DNA of 64,000 nt from assembly GCA_964242215.1 (NCBI GenBank), contig CAXTCJ010000004.1, forward strand, positions 1-64,000, in the 5' to 3' direction. This DNA is from LMUY01 sp964242215. Lineage in GTDB: Bacteria > Pseudomonadota > Alphaproteobacteria > Acetobacterales > Acetobacteraceae. Shown here piece by piece: positions 1-8,153 of this stretch (position 1 is the first letter of the stretch; each line of letters begins with the position of its first letter). The notes under the pieces were generated by a model, which was given only the letters and a program-made list of their open reading frames with translations, searched no databases and was not told where the DNA came from. Position numbers and translations under genes: made by a program.

Positions 1-1164
1 TTCTGGTCAGCCCGCACTTGCACCAGTTTTGCTTACCAAATGCTTTCCGTCGCGGTGGGATGGCGTGTTTACGAACTCACCGGAAGCGCCTTCGACCTCG
101 GGCTGGTCGGGCTGGCGCAGTTCCTTCCAGTCGTCCTCCTGACCCTGCTGGTCGGCCACGTCGCCGACCGCTACGACCGGCGCCGCATCGTCGCGATCTG
201 CCAAGTCGCCGAGGCCGTGGCTGGCCTGATCCTGGCCGTGGGCGCCGCCACGGGCGCCTTGCCGGTGGCAGGGATCTTCGCCGTCGTGGCGCTGGTCGGG
301 GCGGCGCGGGCCTTCGAATCACCCACGCTGTCGGCCTTGATGCCCGGCCTGGTCGGCGAGGCGCGGCTGCAGCAGGCCAGCGCCTGGTCCGCGTCCGCCA
401 ATCAAACCGCCACCATCGTCGGACCCGCCGCGGGCGGCCTGCTATATGCCCTGGGCGCCGCCGTGCCCTTCGCGTTGGCCGCCTTCCTGTTCCTGGCAGC
501 CAGCGTTCTGGTGTCGCTCATCCAGCTGGAGCGCGCCTTGGCCCCGCGTGAGGCGCCCACGCTGCGGTCGGTGTTCTCCGGCATCATCTTCATCTGGGAG
601 AACCCGGCGATGCTCGGCGCCATCTCCCTCGACCTGTTCGCCGTGCTGTTCGGCGGCGCCACCGCTCTGTTGCCGATCTATGCGCGCGACATCCTGCACA
701 CCGGGTCGTGGGGCTTGGGCATCTTGCGCGCGGCGCCAGCGGTGGGCGCGTTGACGATGTCGGTGCTGCTGGCCCGCCGCCCGCTGAAACGCCACGCCGG
801 GCGACTGATGTTCGGCGCCGTCGTGGTGTTCGGGCTGGCAACCACCGTGTTTGCGCTGTCCCGCTCGCTGCCGCTGTCGCTCGCCGCCCTAGTGATGCTG
901 GGTGCCGCCGACGTGGTGAGCGTGGTGATCCGCTTCAGCTTGGTGCAGATGCGCACACCCGACGCGATGCGCGGCCGGGTCAGTGCGGTGAACATGCTGT
1001 TCGTCGGCACCTCCAACCAACTCGGCGAGTTCGAATCGGGTGCGACGGCGGCGCTGCTGGGTACGGTGCCGGCGACGCTATTGGGCGGCCTGGGCACGAT
1101 CGCAGTCGCCCTGCTGTGGATGCGGTGGTTCCCCTCGCTGCGGAAAGTGGACCAGCTGAGTTAG
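1..1164 (+). CDS. MFS exporter, 5'-truncated by window edge
   Basis: Membrane transporter of the major facilitator superfamily, EntS/MFS_3 type, probably a drug or siderophore exporter. The reading frame is open to base 1, and the residues before the first ATG (base 40) read like the usual lead-in to transmembrane helix 1, so the real start is upstream of the window. 387 residues are visible. The loop between helices 2 and 3 carries the MFS signature G-x-x-A-D-R-Y-D-R-R (around base 160). About eleven further hydrophobic segments follow, ending at TAG 1162-1164. The substrate cannot be told from sequence, and the next gene (nrdJ) is unrelated and separated by a repeat element. Confidence 0.85.
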   Translation, partial: FWSARTCTSFAYQMLSVAVGWRVYELTGSAFDLGLVGLAQFLPVVLLTLLVGHVADRYDRRRIVAICQVAEAVAGLILAVGAATGALPVAGIFAVVALVGAARAFESPTLSALMPGLVGEARLQQASAWSASANQTATIVGPAAGGLLYALGAAVPFALAAFLFLAASVLVSLIQLERALAPREAPTLRSVFSGIIFIWENPAMLGAISLDLFAVLFGGATALLPIYARDILHTGSWGLGILRAAPAVGALTMSVLLARRPLKRHAGRLMFGAVVVFGLATTVFALSRSLPLSLAALVMLGAADVVSVVIRFSLVQMRTPDAMRGRVSAVNMLFVGTSNQLGEFESGATAALLGTVPATLLGGLGTIAVALLWMRWFPSLRKVDQLS

Positions 1165-1170
1165 CCCTAG

Positions 1171-1315
1171 CACCGTCGTGCCAAGGCTTGACTCTGGTGT
1201 CCACGGCGACCCGCAGACACCGCTCCCCACCCGTGTTGCACGCGGCGGTGCCAAGAACTCGTCTCACGTCACCAGCCCAACCGCGTGGATACCAGGGTCA
1301 AGCCCTGGCACGACG
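1171..1315. repeat. Intergenic inverted-end element, family A copy 1
   Basis: Non-coding element of about 145 bp in the MFS-nrdJ gap. Each end is a short hairpin unit with arms like CCAGGG/CCCTGG around a 5-nt loop (left 1171-1206, right 1281-1315), the two ends in opposite orientation. The interior, read on the minus strand, matches the interior of the copy at 3808-3953, for example GCTTGGCACCGCCGC versus CTTGGCACCGCCGCG. It resembles the palindromic mobile repeats common between alphaproteobacterial genes. The rest of the 325-bp gap (1316-1489) shows no gene, and I could not recognise a cobalamin riboswitch or a convincing NrdR box in it. Confidence 0.75.
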
Positions 1316-1489
1316 TAAAACCCTCCATCGTGTGGTCTGCGCCACGGCGGCCACTAAATGTCGTCAGCTACGGTGACATGAATTGATCCGCACCAATCTT
1401 GGCGCAACACTCACCATCGCTCGCCGAGTCGCCGCCGCTCACCGCGGACTGGGACGGGGCCGCGGGACAGACAGATCGAGGGCTACTCC

Positions 1490-3802
1490 ATGGATATGCA
1501 CGTCACCCCGGCCGAGAGCAGCGTCGGCGACACCATCGCGCCCATCTCGCGCCAGATTTGGGACGCCAAGTACCGCCTGAAGACCACCGACGGCATCCCC
1601 GTCGACCTCACCATCGAGGATAGCTGGCGCCGCGTTGCGCGCGCCCTGGCCGTCGCCGAAGCCGACCCGGCCCGTTGGGAGCCGCGCTTCTACGAGGCGC
1701 TCGAGGATTTCCGCTTCCTGCCCGCCGGCCGCATCCTGTCCGGCGCCGGCAGCGAACGCCGGGTCACGCTGTTCAACTGCTTCGTCATGGGCGACATCGG
1801 CGACGACCTCGCCAGCATCTTCACCCACCTGAAGGAAGCGGCCCTGACCATGCAGCAGGGCGGCGGCATCGGCTACGACTTCTCGACCCTTCGGCCGAAA
1901 GGCGCCCCGGTGCGCGGCGTGGGGGCCGACGCCTCCGGACCGCTATCGTTCATGGACGTGTGGGACGCCATGTGCCGCACCATCATGTCCGCCGGCGCCC
2001 GCCGCGGCGCCATGATGGCCACGATGCGCTGCGACCACCCGGACATCGAGGACTTCATTGCGGCCAAGCGGGCACCCGGCCGGCTGCGCAACTTCAATCT
2101 CTCGGTGCTGGCGACCGACCCGTTCATGGCGGCGGTCGACGCTGATGCCGACTGGCCGCTCGTGTTCGGCGGCCGCACGTTCAAGACGATCCGCGCCCGT
2201 GCGCTGTTCGACAGCATCACCCGCGCCACCTACGACTACGCCGAACCCGGCGTGATCTTCATCGACCGCATCAACAACCGCAACAATCTCCATTATTGCG
2301 AGACGATCCACTCCACTAATCCCTGCGGTGAGCAGCCCCTGCCCCCCTACGGCGCCTGCCTGCTGGGCTCGATCAACCTGGCCCGCCTGGTGCGCGACCC
2401 CTTCACCTCCCACGCGCAACTGGACACCCAGGCGCTGGACCGGCTGGTCGCCACCGCCATCCGCATGATGGACAACACCATCGACGTGTCCGGCTTCCCG
2501 CTGGAGGAGCAGCGGCAGGAGGCGGTGGCCAAGCGCCGCATCGGCCTGGGCATGACCGGGCTGGCCGACGCGCTGATGATGGTGGGCGTGCGCTACGGCT
2601 CGTTGCAGGCAGCCGAGCTTGCAGGGAATTGGGCCCGCCGCATCAACACCGCCGCCTACACCGCGTCGGCCCATCTGGCGGCGGAGAAGGGCGCGTTCCC
2701 GTTGTTCGAACGCGAGCCTTACCTGGCTGGGCAGACCGTGCAGGAACTGGACGACGAGGTGCGCGCGCTGATCGCCGAACACGGCATCCGCAACGCCCTG
2801 CTGACGTCGGTTGCGCCGACCGGCACCATCTCGCTGGTGGCCGACAACGTGTCCAGCGGCATCGAGCCGGTATTCGCCCTCGCCTACACCCGCAAGGTGC
2901 TGCAGCCTGACGGCACCCGCACCGAGGAAGAAGTGTCCGACTACGCGCTGCGCCGTTTCCGCCTGCAGTTCGGCGAGGACGCGCCGCTGCCGGCGTATTT
3001 CGTCACCGCGCAAGACCTGTCCCCCGCCGATCACGTCCGCATGCAGGCCTCCGTGCAGCGCTACGTGGACAGCGCGATCAGCAAGACGGTGAACGTGCCG
3101 GAGGACATCAGCTTCGAGGCGTTCCAGGCGGTGTACCTCGACGCCTACCGCAGTGGCTGCAAGGGCTGCACCACCTACCGCCCGAACGCGATCACCGGCT
3201 CGGTGCTGGAGGTGAAGCCGGTCGCTCCGGTGGTGCCAGCCCCGGCGCTTGGGCCGACCGCTGTCATGACGGACCTGATGCTGCGGTCCGACAAGCTGAT
3301 CGGCGCCACCTATAAGCTACGCTGGCCCGACAGCGAGCACGCCATGTACGTGACCGTGAACGATGTCGAGTTGGACGGCGTGCGCCGGCCGTTCGAGGTG
3401 TTCGTCAACTCCAAGAACCTCGAGCACTACGCCTGGGTCGTGGCGCTGACCCGCATGATTTCGGCCGTGTTCCGCCGCGGCGGCGAGGTGGCGTTCGTGG
3501 CCGAGGAGCTCAAGCAGGTGTTCGACCCACGTGGCGGCCAGTGGAGCAACGGCCACTACGTCCCATCCCTGGTGGCCGCGATCGGCGAGATCCTGGAACG
3601 CCACATGCGCGACACCGGCTTTCTGCAGGCCGCCGACCTGCCCGTGGTGGATCGCATGATCGTGCAGCCGGCCGCCGCCGCGGAGGCCCCCGCCGTTGCA
3701 ACGCATCTCGGCCCGCTCTGCCCCAAATGCAGCCAGCCCGGCCTGGTCCGCGAGGCCGGCTGCCTAAGCTGCATGCACTGCGGCTGGTCTAAGTGCGGCT
3801 GA
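1490..3802 (+). CDS. nrdJ: Adenosylcobalamin-dependent ribonucleotide reductase (class II)
   Basis: Reduces ribonucleotides to deoxyribonucleotides in the cytoplasm with adenosylcobalamin as radical generator, so it works with or without oxygen. 770 aa. The N-terminal part has the RNR barrel fold with the substrate-site stretch NPCGEQ at residues 277-282 and a P-T-G-T-I-S loop near residue 445. The C-terminus is a Cys-rich zinc-ribbon-like tail (C744, C747, C758, C761, C764, C769), which carries the redox pair that re-reduces the active site in this family. ATG 1490 is preceded by GAGGG at about 7 nt; a second in-frame ATG lies 6 nt on. It stands alone between two inverted copies of repeat A. 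No nrdA/B or nrdD is visible, and dependence on B12 follows from the family. Confidence 0.95.
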   Translation: MDMHVTPAESSVGDTIAPISRQIWDAKYRLKTTDGIPVDLTIEDSWRRVARALAVAEADPARWEPRFYEALEDFRFLPAGRILSGAGSERRVTLFNCFVMGDIGDDLASIFTHLKEAALTMQQGGGIGYDFSTLRPKGAPVRGVGADASGPLSFMDVWDAMCRTIMSAGARRGAMMATMRCDHPDIEDFIAAKRAPGRLRNFNLSVLATDPFMAAVDADADWPLVFGGRTFKTIRARALFDSITRATYDYAEPGVIFIDRINNRNNLHYCETIHSTNPCGEQPLPPYGACLLGSINLARLVRDPFTSHAQLDTQALDRLVATAIRMMDNTIDVSGFPLEEQRQEAVAKRRIGLGMTGLADALMMVGVRYGSLQAAELAGNWARRINTAAYTASAHLAAEKGAFPLFEREPYLAGQTVQELDDEVRALIAEHGIRNALLTSVAPTGTISLVADNVSSGIEPVFALAYTRKVLQPDGTRTEEEVSDYALRRFRLQFGEDAPLPAYFVTAQDLSPADHVRMQASVQRYVDSAISKTVNVPEDISFEAFQAVYLDAYRSGCKGCTTYRPNAITGSVLEVKPVAPVVPAPALGPTAVMTDLMLRSDKLIGATYKLRWPDSEHAMYVTVNDVELDGVRRPFEVFVNSKNLEHYAWVVALTRMISAVFRRGGEVAFVAEELKQVFDPRGGQWSNGHYVPSLVAAIGEILERHMRDTGFLQAADLPVVDRMIVQPAAAAEAPAVATHLGPLCPKCSQPGLVREAGCLSCMHCGWSKCG

Positions 3803-3807
3803 CAATC

Positions 3808-3953
3808 CACCGTCATGCCAGGCCTTGAGCCTGGCATCCACGGGGTTGGGCTCACGACGTCAGAGGAGTGCTTGGCACCGCCGCCTGCAACACGGACACG
3901 GCCGGTGTTTGTGGACCGCCGTGGCTACCCGGGTCGAGCCCGGGCATGACGGT
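3808..3953. repeat. Intergenic inverted-end element, family A copy 2
   Basis: Second, inverted copy of the ~145-bp element seen at 1171-1315, lying directly after the nrdJ stop. Left hairpin unit 3808-3842 (arms CCAGGC/GCCTGG), right unit 3919-3953 (arms CCCGGG/CCCGGG around TCGAG). Arm sequences differ between copies while pairing is kept, so the hairpin appears to be conserved. No ORF inside. Confidence 0.75.
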
Positions 3954-3961
3954 CCGGTGGT

Positions 3962-4948
3962 TTACGCCGGGGCTTTCTCCACGTGATACAGCGGCACCTT
4001 GCGCCACCAGAACAGCTTGCCCGCGCCGGCCGCCATCCGCAGCATATGGTTCACCAGCCGCTCCCGCCCCGCCGCCCCGCTGACGGGAACCAATGCGGCG
4101 GACACTAGCACCCCACCCACGCCCAACACCGTCTGCACCGCCCCCCGGGCCATGATGTCGGCGGTGCGGATCATCGGGACGGCAGAATGCCTAACGCTGA
4201 GCGCCGTATACACCTGGGCCCCGGTGAATTCGCGCGTGGCAAGAAAGCGCAGCTCGGTTCGGCTGGCCGGAATGGTCTCCCACACGCCAGCCTCGGCACA
4301 CCAGACGAAGCGGCAGCCGCGCGCCTGCAACCGCAGGAACAGGTCCAGATCCTCGCCCCCTGACTTGCCGAACGCCGGGTCGAATGGCTCCGCCTCCGTG
4401 AAACACGTCGCCCGGCGCCACAGCGACGACGCGGTGCTGACCACGAACCCGGTGCTGCCCCGCCCCGCGCCGCCCGCGATCACCGGCGTGCCGGACGCGC
4501 CGGGCAGCACGCGGGTGTAGCGCGACCCCGCCGGGTCCCAGGACGGAAAACCACGCTCGAACCGGGGGCGCACCGGGCCAAGCACAACATCGGCCTGCGC
4601 CTGCTCCAGCGTATCGATCAGGTAGTCCAGCCAGCCCGGCTCCAACTCCAAATCGTCGTCCATGAACGCCACCAGTGGCGCCACGGCGGTCCGCAAGCCG
4701 GCGTTTCGCGCGACGGAGATGTTGGGCGGCGTGGCATGCACCCAGCGCACTGGTGCCCCGGACGCGATCAGCCGGTCCGCCAAATCCCGGGCGTGGGCGC
4801 TGGGGCTGTTATCGGCGATCACCAGCTCGAACGGGGTGCCCCGAATGGTCGCGTTCCGCAGGCAGCTGTCCACCGCGCGCTCCAGCATCCGGAGCCGGTT
4901 GTAGGTGCAGATCACGACCGATGCGACTGGAGGCGCCGACATGCTCAT
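3962..4948 (-). CDS. Family 2 glycosyltransferase
   Basis: Transfers a sugar from a nucleotide donor, probably onto a cell-surface glycan, at the cytoplasmic face of the membrane. 328 aa. The GT-A fold starts near residue 9 with the VVICTYNR strand-turn. The metal/nucleotide motif FMDDDLELEP near residue 96 supplies the Asp residues, and an acceptor-side segment with SGGEDLDLFLRLQ lies near residue 205. A hydrophobic stretch near residues 275-295 may anchor it to the membrane. The start overlaps the stop of the GMC oxidoreductase gene by 4 nt (ATGA), so the two are translationally coupled. Acceptor and sugar are unknown. Confidence 0.85.
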   Translation of the reverse strand: MSMSAPPVASVVICTYNRLRMLERAVDSCLRNATIRGTPFELVIADNSPSAHARDLADRLIASGAPVRWVHATPPNISVARNAGLRTAVAPLVAFMDDDLELEPGWLDYLIDTLEQAQADVVLGPVRPRFERGFPSWDPAGSRYTRVLPGASGTPVIAGGAGRGSTGFVVSTASSLWRRATCFTEAEPFDPAFGKSGGEDLDLFLRLQARGCRFVWCAEAGVWETIPASRTELRFLATREFTGAQVYTALSVRHSAVPMIRTADIMARGAVQTVLGVGGVLVSAALVPVSGAAGRERLVNHMLRMAAGAGKLFWWRKVPLYHVEKAPA

Positions 4949-6537
4949 CCCACCCGGGTTGCGCCACTCGCGCCCAGGCGCTGCCGCAACGTGTCACCGA
5001 GCCTGATCGCCAAGGCGATGATCGTGAGCGTCGGGTTCGCGTAGCCAGACGTTGGGAATAGTGAACTTCCGGCTACATACAAGTTTTCGGTGCCAAATAC
5101 CAGACAATCCGGGTCCGTCACCCCATCCGCTGCATCCGCCGCCATCCGCGTGGTGCCGTGGTGGTGGTAGGTGTCCTCCATCTCCGGCCGGGCCGCCGCC
5201 TCCCCCTGGTCCAGCCAGGGCGACACCGTCATCTCCCCCCAGCCGAGCCGATGGAACGCCTGGCCGACCGCCTCCGTCAGGCCGCGCATGGTGCGCAGCT
5301 CCTCGGCGTGCACGCGCCAGGTCAGCCGCGGCAAGGGCAGGCCGAACTGGTCGCGCTCGTTGGACAAGGTGATGCGGTTTTCCGGGTCGGGGCGCTGTTC
5401 GACATGCGCCTTCAGCATGACCCGGCTCGGCTTGAACATCGGCGCCTTGCCGGTGGCGACGCTATGCACAGCCCTCGCCGCGAGTTCCGGGGCGTGCGCC
5501 AGTAGCCGCACGCCGCTCGCCGCCAACGCGGCGGGTTTGCGGGTTTGAATCGCCTCCACCACCGCCTTCGCCCGGCTCAGCGCCGACCCCGCGGCATAGT
5601 CGTACAACATCAATGCGTTGGCATTCAGGTAGCGCCCGCGTCGCTGCGCCGCCGCCGTCAGGGCCAGCTTCGGCCACACCTTGATGCCCCGCCTACGGAG
5701 CTTGCGGAATTGGTTCTGCACCACGCCCGGCACGTCGGTCGCGATGTGCCCCGTGGTGGCGCTCGGATGGTCCTGAAAGAACCTACCAACCAGCCCGCGT
5801 CCATTGCCGACGCCCCCCGCCAGCACCGTGTTGGATGCCAGCAGTAAGCGCGGATTGTCGATCCCACCGCCGCACAGCACGAAGATCCGGGCACGAACCC
5901 GGCCCTGCTTGCCGCCTTGCCCGCGGATCGTCAGCCCCGTCACCTGGCGGCCGTTGACGTCCATATCGAGGCAGGTCGCGGCGGCATTCACCAGGATGTC
6001 CACCCCTGGCTGCCGCAGGAACCGTCGGCCGAGCATCTTGGTGAAGTCCGGCTGCGGCATGTAGTTGGTGAACTTCGCCTGCACGTCGTCGCCGAAACCC
6101 GGATCCACTAGGCCGGACCGTGGCCACAGCCGCCCATCGTACACCGCGCCGCCAAGCCCGACGAAGCTTTCCGCGCGGTCGTAGAACGGGGCCAATTGGT
6201 CCGCGGTGATCGGCCAGCCGCTATACGGCACCCACTCCCGCCGCTCGAAATCGATCGGGTCGAGCCGCATGCACTGGCCGTACCATAGCTTGGTCGCCCC
6301 ACCGAAGCCGCGGTTGCGCCCGGCCTCGAACCCCGCGAACGCCCAATCACCGGCCTCCCCGGCGAGCCAATTGCCGCCGCTACGGGACGGATGGCGCCCG
6401 CCCGTCTCGACGATCAGAACGTTCAGCCCCCCGGCCAGGTGCGTCGCCAAGGTCAGCCCGGCCGCACCCGAGCCCACGACGCAGATATCGGCGTGGAAGT
6501 CCGTCGCGGCGGCGGCGTCGAGGAAATTGATGAGCAT
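4945..6537 (-). CDS. GMC-family FAD oxidoreductase
   Basis: FAD-dependent oxidoreductase of the glucose-methanol-choline family, acting on an alcohol group of an unidentified substrate. 530 aa. The N-terminal Rossmann motif is V-G-S-G-A-A-G-L (residues 21-28), followed by an acidic E-T-G-G ribose-binding turn. A C-terminal H-H-H-G-T-T-R-M segment is the usual GMC substrate/flavin site, and a second FAD contact A-G-S-S-L-F-P-T-S-G-Y-A-N-P is present near the end. No signal peptide is obvious. It is the first gene of a two-gene operon with the GT2 gene, so its substrate may be a glycan precursor or a polyol (inference). Confidence 0.88.
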   Translation of the reverse strand: MLINFLDAAAATDFHADICVVGSGAAGLTLATHLAGGLNVLIVETGGRHPSRSGGNWLAGEAGDWAFAGFEAGRNRGFGGATKLWYGQCMRLDPIDFERREWVPYSGWPITADQLAPFYDRAESFVGLGGAVYDGRLWPRSGLVDPGFGDDVQAKFTNYMPQPDFTKMLGRRFLRQPGVDILVNAAATCLDMDVNGRQVTGLTIRGQGGKQGRVRARIFVLCGGGIDNPRLLLASNTVLAGGVGNGRGLVGRFFQDHPSATTGHIATDVPGVVQNQFRKLRRRGIKVWPKLALTAAAQRRGRYLNANALMLYDYAAGSALSRAKAVVEAIQTRKPAALAASGVRLLAHAPELAARAVHSVATGKAPMFKPSRVMLKAHVEQRPDPENRITLSNERDQFGLPLPRLTWRVHAEELRTMRGLTEAVGQAFHRLGWGEMTVSPWLDQGEAAARPEMEDTYHHHGTTRMAADAADGVTDPDCLVFGTENLYVAGSSLFPTSGYANPTLTIIALAIRLGDTLRQRLGASGATRVG

Positions 6538-6644
6538 AGGTTAAGTGTGGGACCGGCTGCTGCTGCCACCACTCTCTACCCTGTGTAATAAGAAGAGGTA
6601 AGCGGCCCAACCGATCGATCCGGTCCGCTTGGGAGGTCCGCCGC

Positions 6645-7988
6645 ATGCCTGTGCGCCAGATGCATCTGATGGCCTACCTCAAAACCGGGCCCACCGCGCT
6701 CCACGTGGGCGGCTGGCGGCACCCCGAGGCCACGCTCGACGATATAACGCAGCCGTCCCGCTACCAGCACATCGCCCGTGTGCTCGAGGCGGCGAAGTTC
6801 GATGGCTGCTTCTTCGCCGATCTGTTCGGCTTGTACGACGTGCACGGCGGCAGCTTCGACGCCTATGTGCGGCGCGGCGGCCAGATCAGCTTCCTTGACC
6901 CGACCGTCGTGCTGCCGGTGATGGCGGCGGTGACCCGGCATCTCGGCCTCGGCGCCACGCTGTCCACCAGTTTCCACACCGCCTACCACCTGGCCCGTTG
7001 GCTCGGCTCGCTGGATGCGATGAGCGGCGGCCGGGTTGCCTGGAACGTGGTGACGTCCGCCACCGACCTCGAGGCGCGCAACGCCGGGCTGGCCGAACTG
7101 CCGCCGCGCGGCGAACGCTACGACCGTGCCGACGAGGTGCTGGAGGCGTGTTTCGCGTTGTGGGACGGGTGGGAGCCGGACGCCTTCGTGCTGGACAAGC
7201 AGGCCGGCATCCTGGCCGACCCGGCAAAGGTGCATTACGCCAACTACGAGGGCCGTTGGGTGCGCACCCGTGGCCCGCTCTCCATCCCGCGCAGCCCCCA
7301 GGGCCGGCCCGTGATCATGCAGGCCGGCAGCTCCGACCGAGGCCGGGATTTCGCGGCACGGTGGGCCGAGGTGATCTTCACCATGCAGCGCGGCCGCGAC
7401 GAGATGGGTACGTTCTACGCCGACATCAAAGCCCGCATGGCCACCCGCGGCCGCGCGCCCGGTGAGTGCGCCATCCTACCCGCGATCTCGGTGGTGCTGG
7501 GCGAGACGGAGTCGATCGCGATCGAGCGGGCGGCGTATCTGAACAGCCTGATCGATCCGGAGCTGAACCTTGCCGCGTCCTCCAGCAGCCTCGGTGCCGA
7601 CCTCAACAAGCTATCGTCGGAGGCGGACCTGGCGCAGTTGCAGGGCAACCAAGGCATGAAGGGCACCGAAGACTTATTCGCGCAAACCATGAAGGCCGAG
7701 GGCGTCACCCTGAAACAGGCGGCGGCCAAGCGTGAGATGCGCGAACTGGTCGGCACCGCGAGCCAGGTGGCCGACCATATGCAGGGGCTGTTCGAGGCCG
7801 GCATCTGCGACGGCTTCGTGCTGACGCCCACGGTGTTCCCCACCATGTTCGAGCAATTCTGCCGCAGCGTGGTCCCCGAGCTACAAAGGCGAGGCCTATT
7901 CCGCAAAGAATACAGCGGCCGCACCCTAAGGGAAAACCTAAGACATTCTCCCTCTCCCCTTGAGGGAGAGAGCCGGGGTGAGGGGTAA
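6645..7988 (+). CDS. LLM-class flavin-dependent monooxygenase (NtaA/SnaA/DszA type)
   Basis: Two-component monooxygenase using reduced FMN supplied by a separate flavin reductase; relatives attack nitrilotriacetate, dibenzothiophene sulfone, pristinamycin or alkyl sulfur compounds. 447 aa. The family hallmarks are the N-terminal W-R-H-P segment (residues 24-27), the F-F-A-D-L-F strand near residue 56, A-T-L-S-T-S-F near residue 104 and W-N-V-V-T-S near 133. GGAGG sits 9 nt before ATG 6645. The C-terminus is odd: the last dozen or so codons, after RTLRENLR, are read from repeat B (7947-7986), so the native stop was apparently lost or displaced by the repeat. No flavin reductase gene is nearby. 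A paralogue lies at 19349-20713. Confidence 0.88.
   Translation: MPVRQMHLMAYLKTGPTALHVGGWRHPEATLDDITQPSRYQHIARVLEAAKFDGCFFADLFGLYDVHGGSFDAYVRRGGQISFLDPTVVLPVMAAVTRHLGLGATLSTSFHTAYHLARWLGSLDAMSGGRVAWNVVTSATDLEARNAGLAELPPRGERYDRADEVLEACFALWDGWEPDAFVLDKQAGILADPAKVHYANYEGRWVRTRGPLSIPRSPQGRPVIMQAGSSDRGRDFAARWAEVIFTMQRGRDEMGTFYADIKARMATRGRAPGECAILPAISVVLGETESIAIERAAYLNSLIDPELNLAASSSSLGADLNKLSSEADLAQLQGNQGMKGTEDLFAQTMKAEGVTLKQAAAKREMRELVGTASQVADHMQGLFEAGICDGFVLTPTVFPTMFEQFCRSVVPELQRRGLFRKEYSGRTLRENLRHSPSPLEGESRGEG
7947..7986. repeat. Intergenic hairpin repeat, family B copy 1 (inside CDS end)
   Basis: About 40 bp with a CTCTCC...GGAGAG hairpin followed by GCCGGGGTGAGGGGT, near-identical to copies at 23646-23684 and 23745-23781. 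This copy lies in the 3' end of the flavin monooxygenase gene and encodes its last residues (SPSPLEGESRGEG). Confidence 0.8.
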
Positions 7989-8018
7989 GCCCCAAACACA
8001 CAGCCTGCCGTAAAAGAA

Positions 8019-8144
8019 ATCCTCCCCCGTCCTTCACGGGGGAGGGGGACCATGTGCAGCATGGTGGAGGGGGCGGGGGGCACGGGCCGAGCGCCCCCTC
8101 CGTCGGCTGCGCCGCCACCTCCCCCGCGAAGAACGGGGGAGGAT
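8019..8144. repeat. Composite hairpin repeat, family C copy 1
   Basis: 126-bp non-coding element with inverted ends (ATCCTCCCCCG at 8019-8029, CGGGGGAGGAT at 8134-8144). Each end forms its own hairpin, and the middle contains GGGGGACCATG...CATGGTGGAGGGGG, itself partly palindromic. The middle block recurs at 11628-11706. It looks like a small non-autonomous mobile element between two convergent genes and may also end transcription. Confidence 0.7.
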
Positions 8145-8153
8145 AAGGAAGTG

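Noticed and set aside
1316..1489. Cobalamin riboswitch before nrdJ
   Set aside because: Expected for a B12 enzyme, but no B12-box-like conserved core could be found by eye.
1943..3034. Long minus-strand frame (363 codons) across nrdJ
   Set aside because: Antisense shadow of a G+C-rich gene; no domain and no Shine-Dalgarno.
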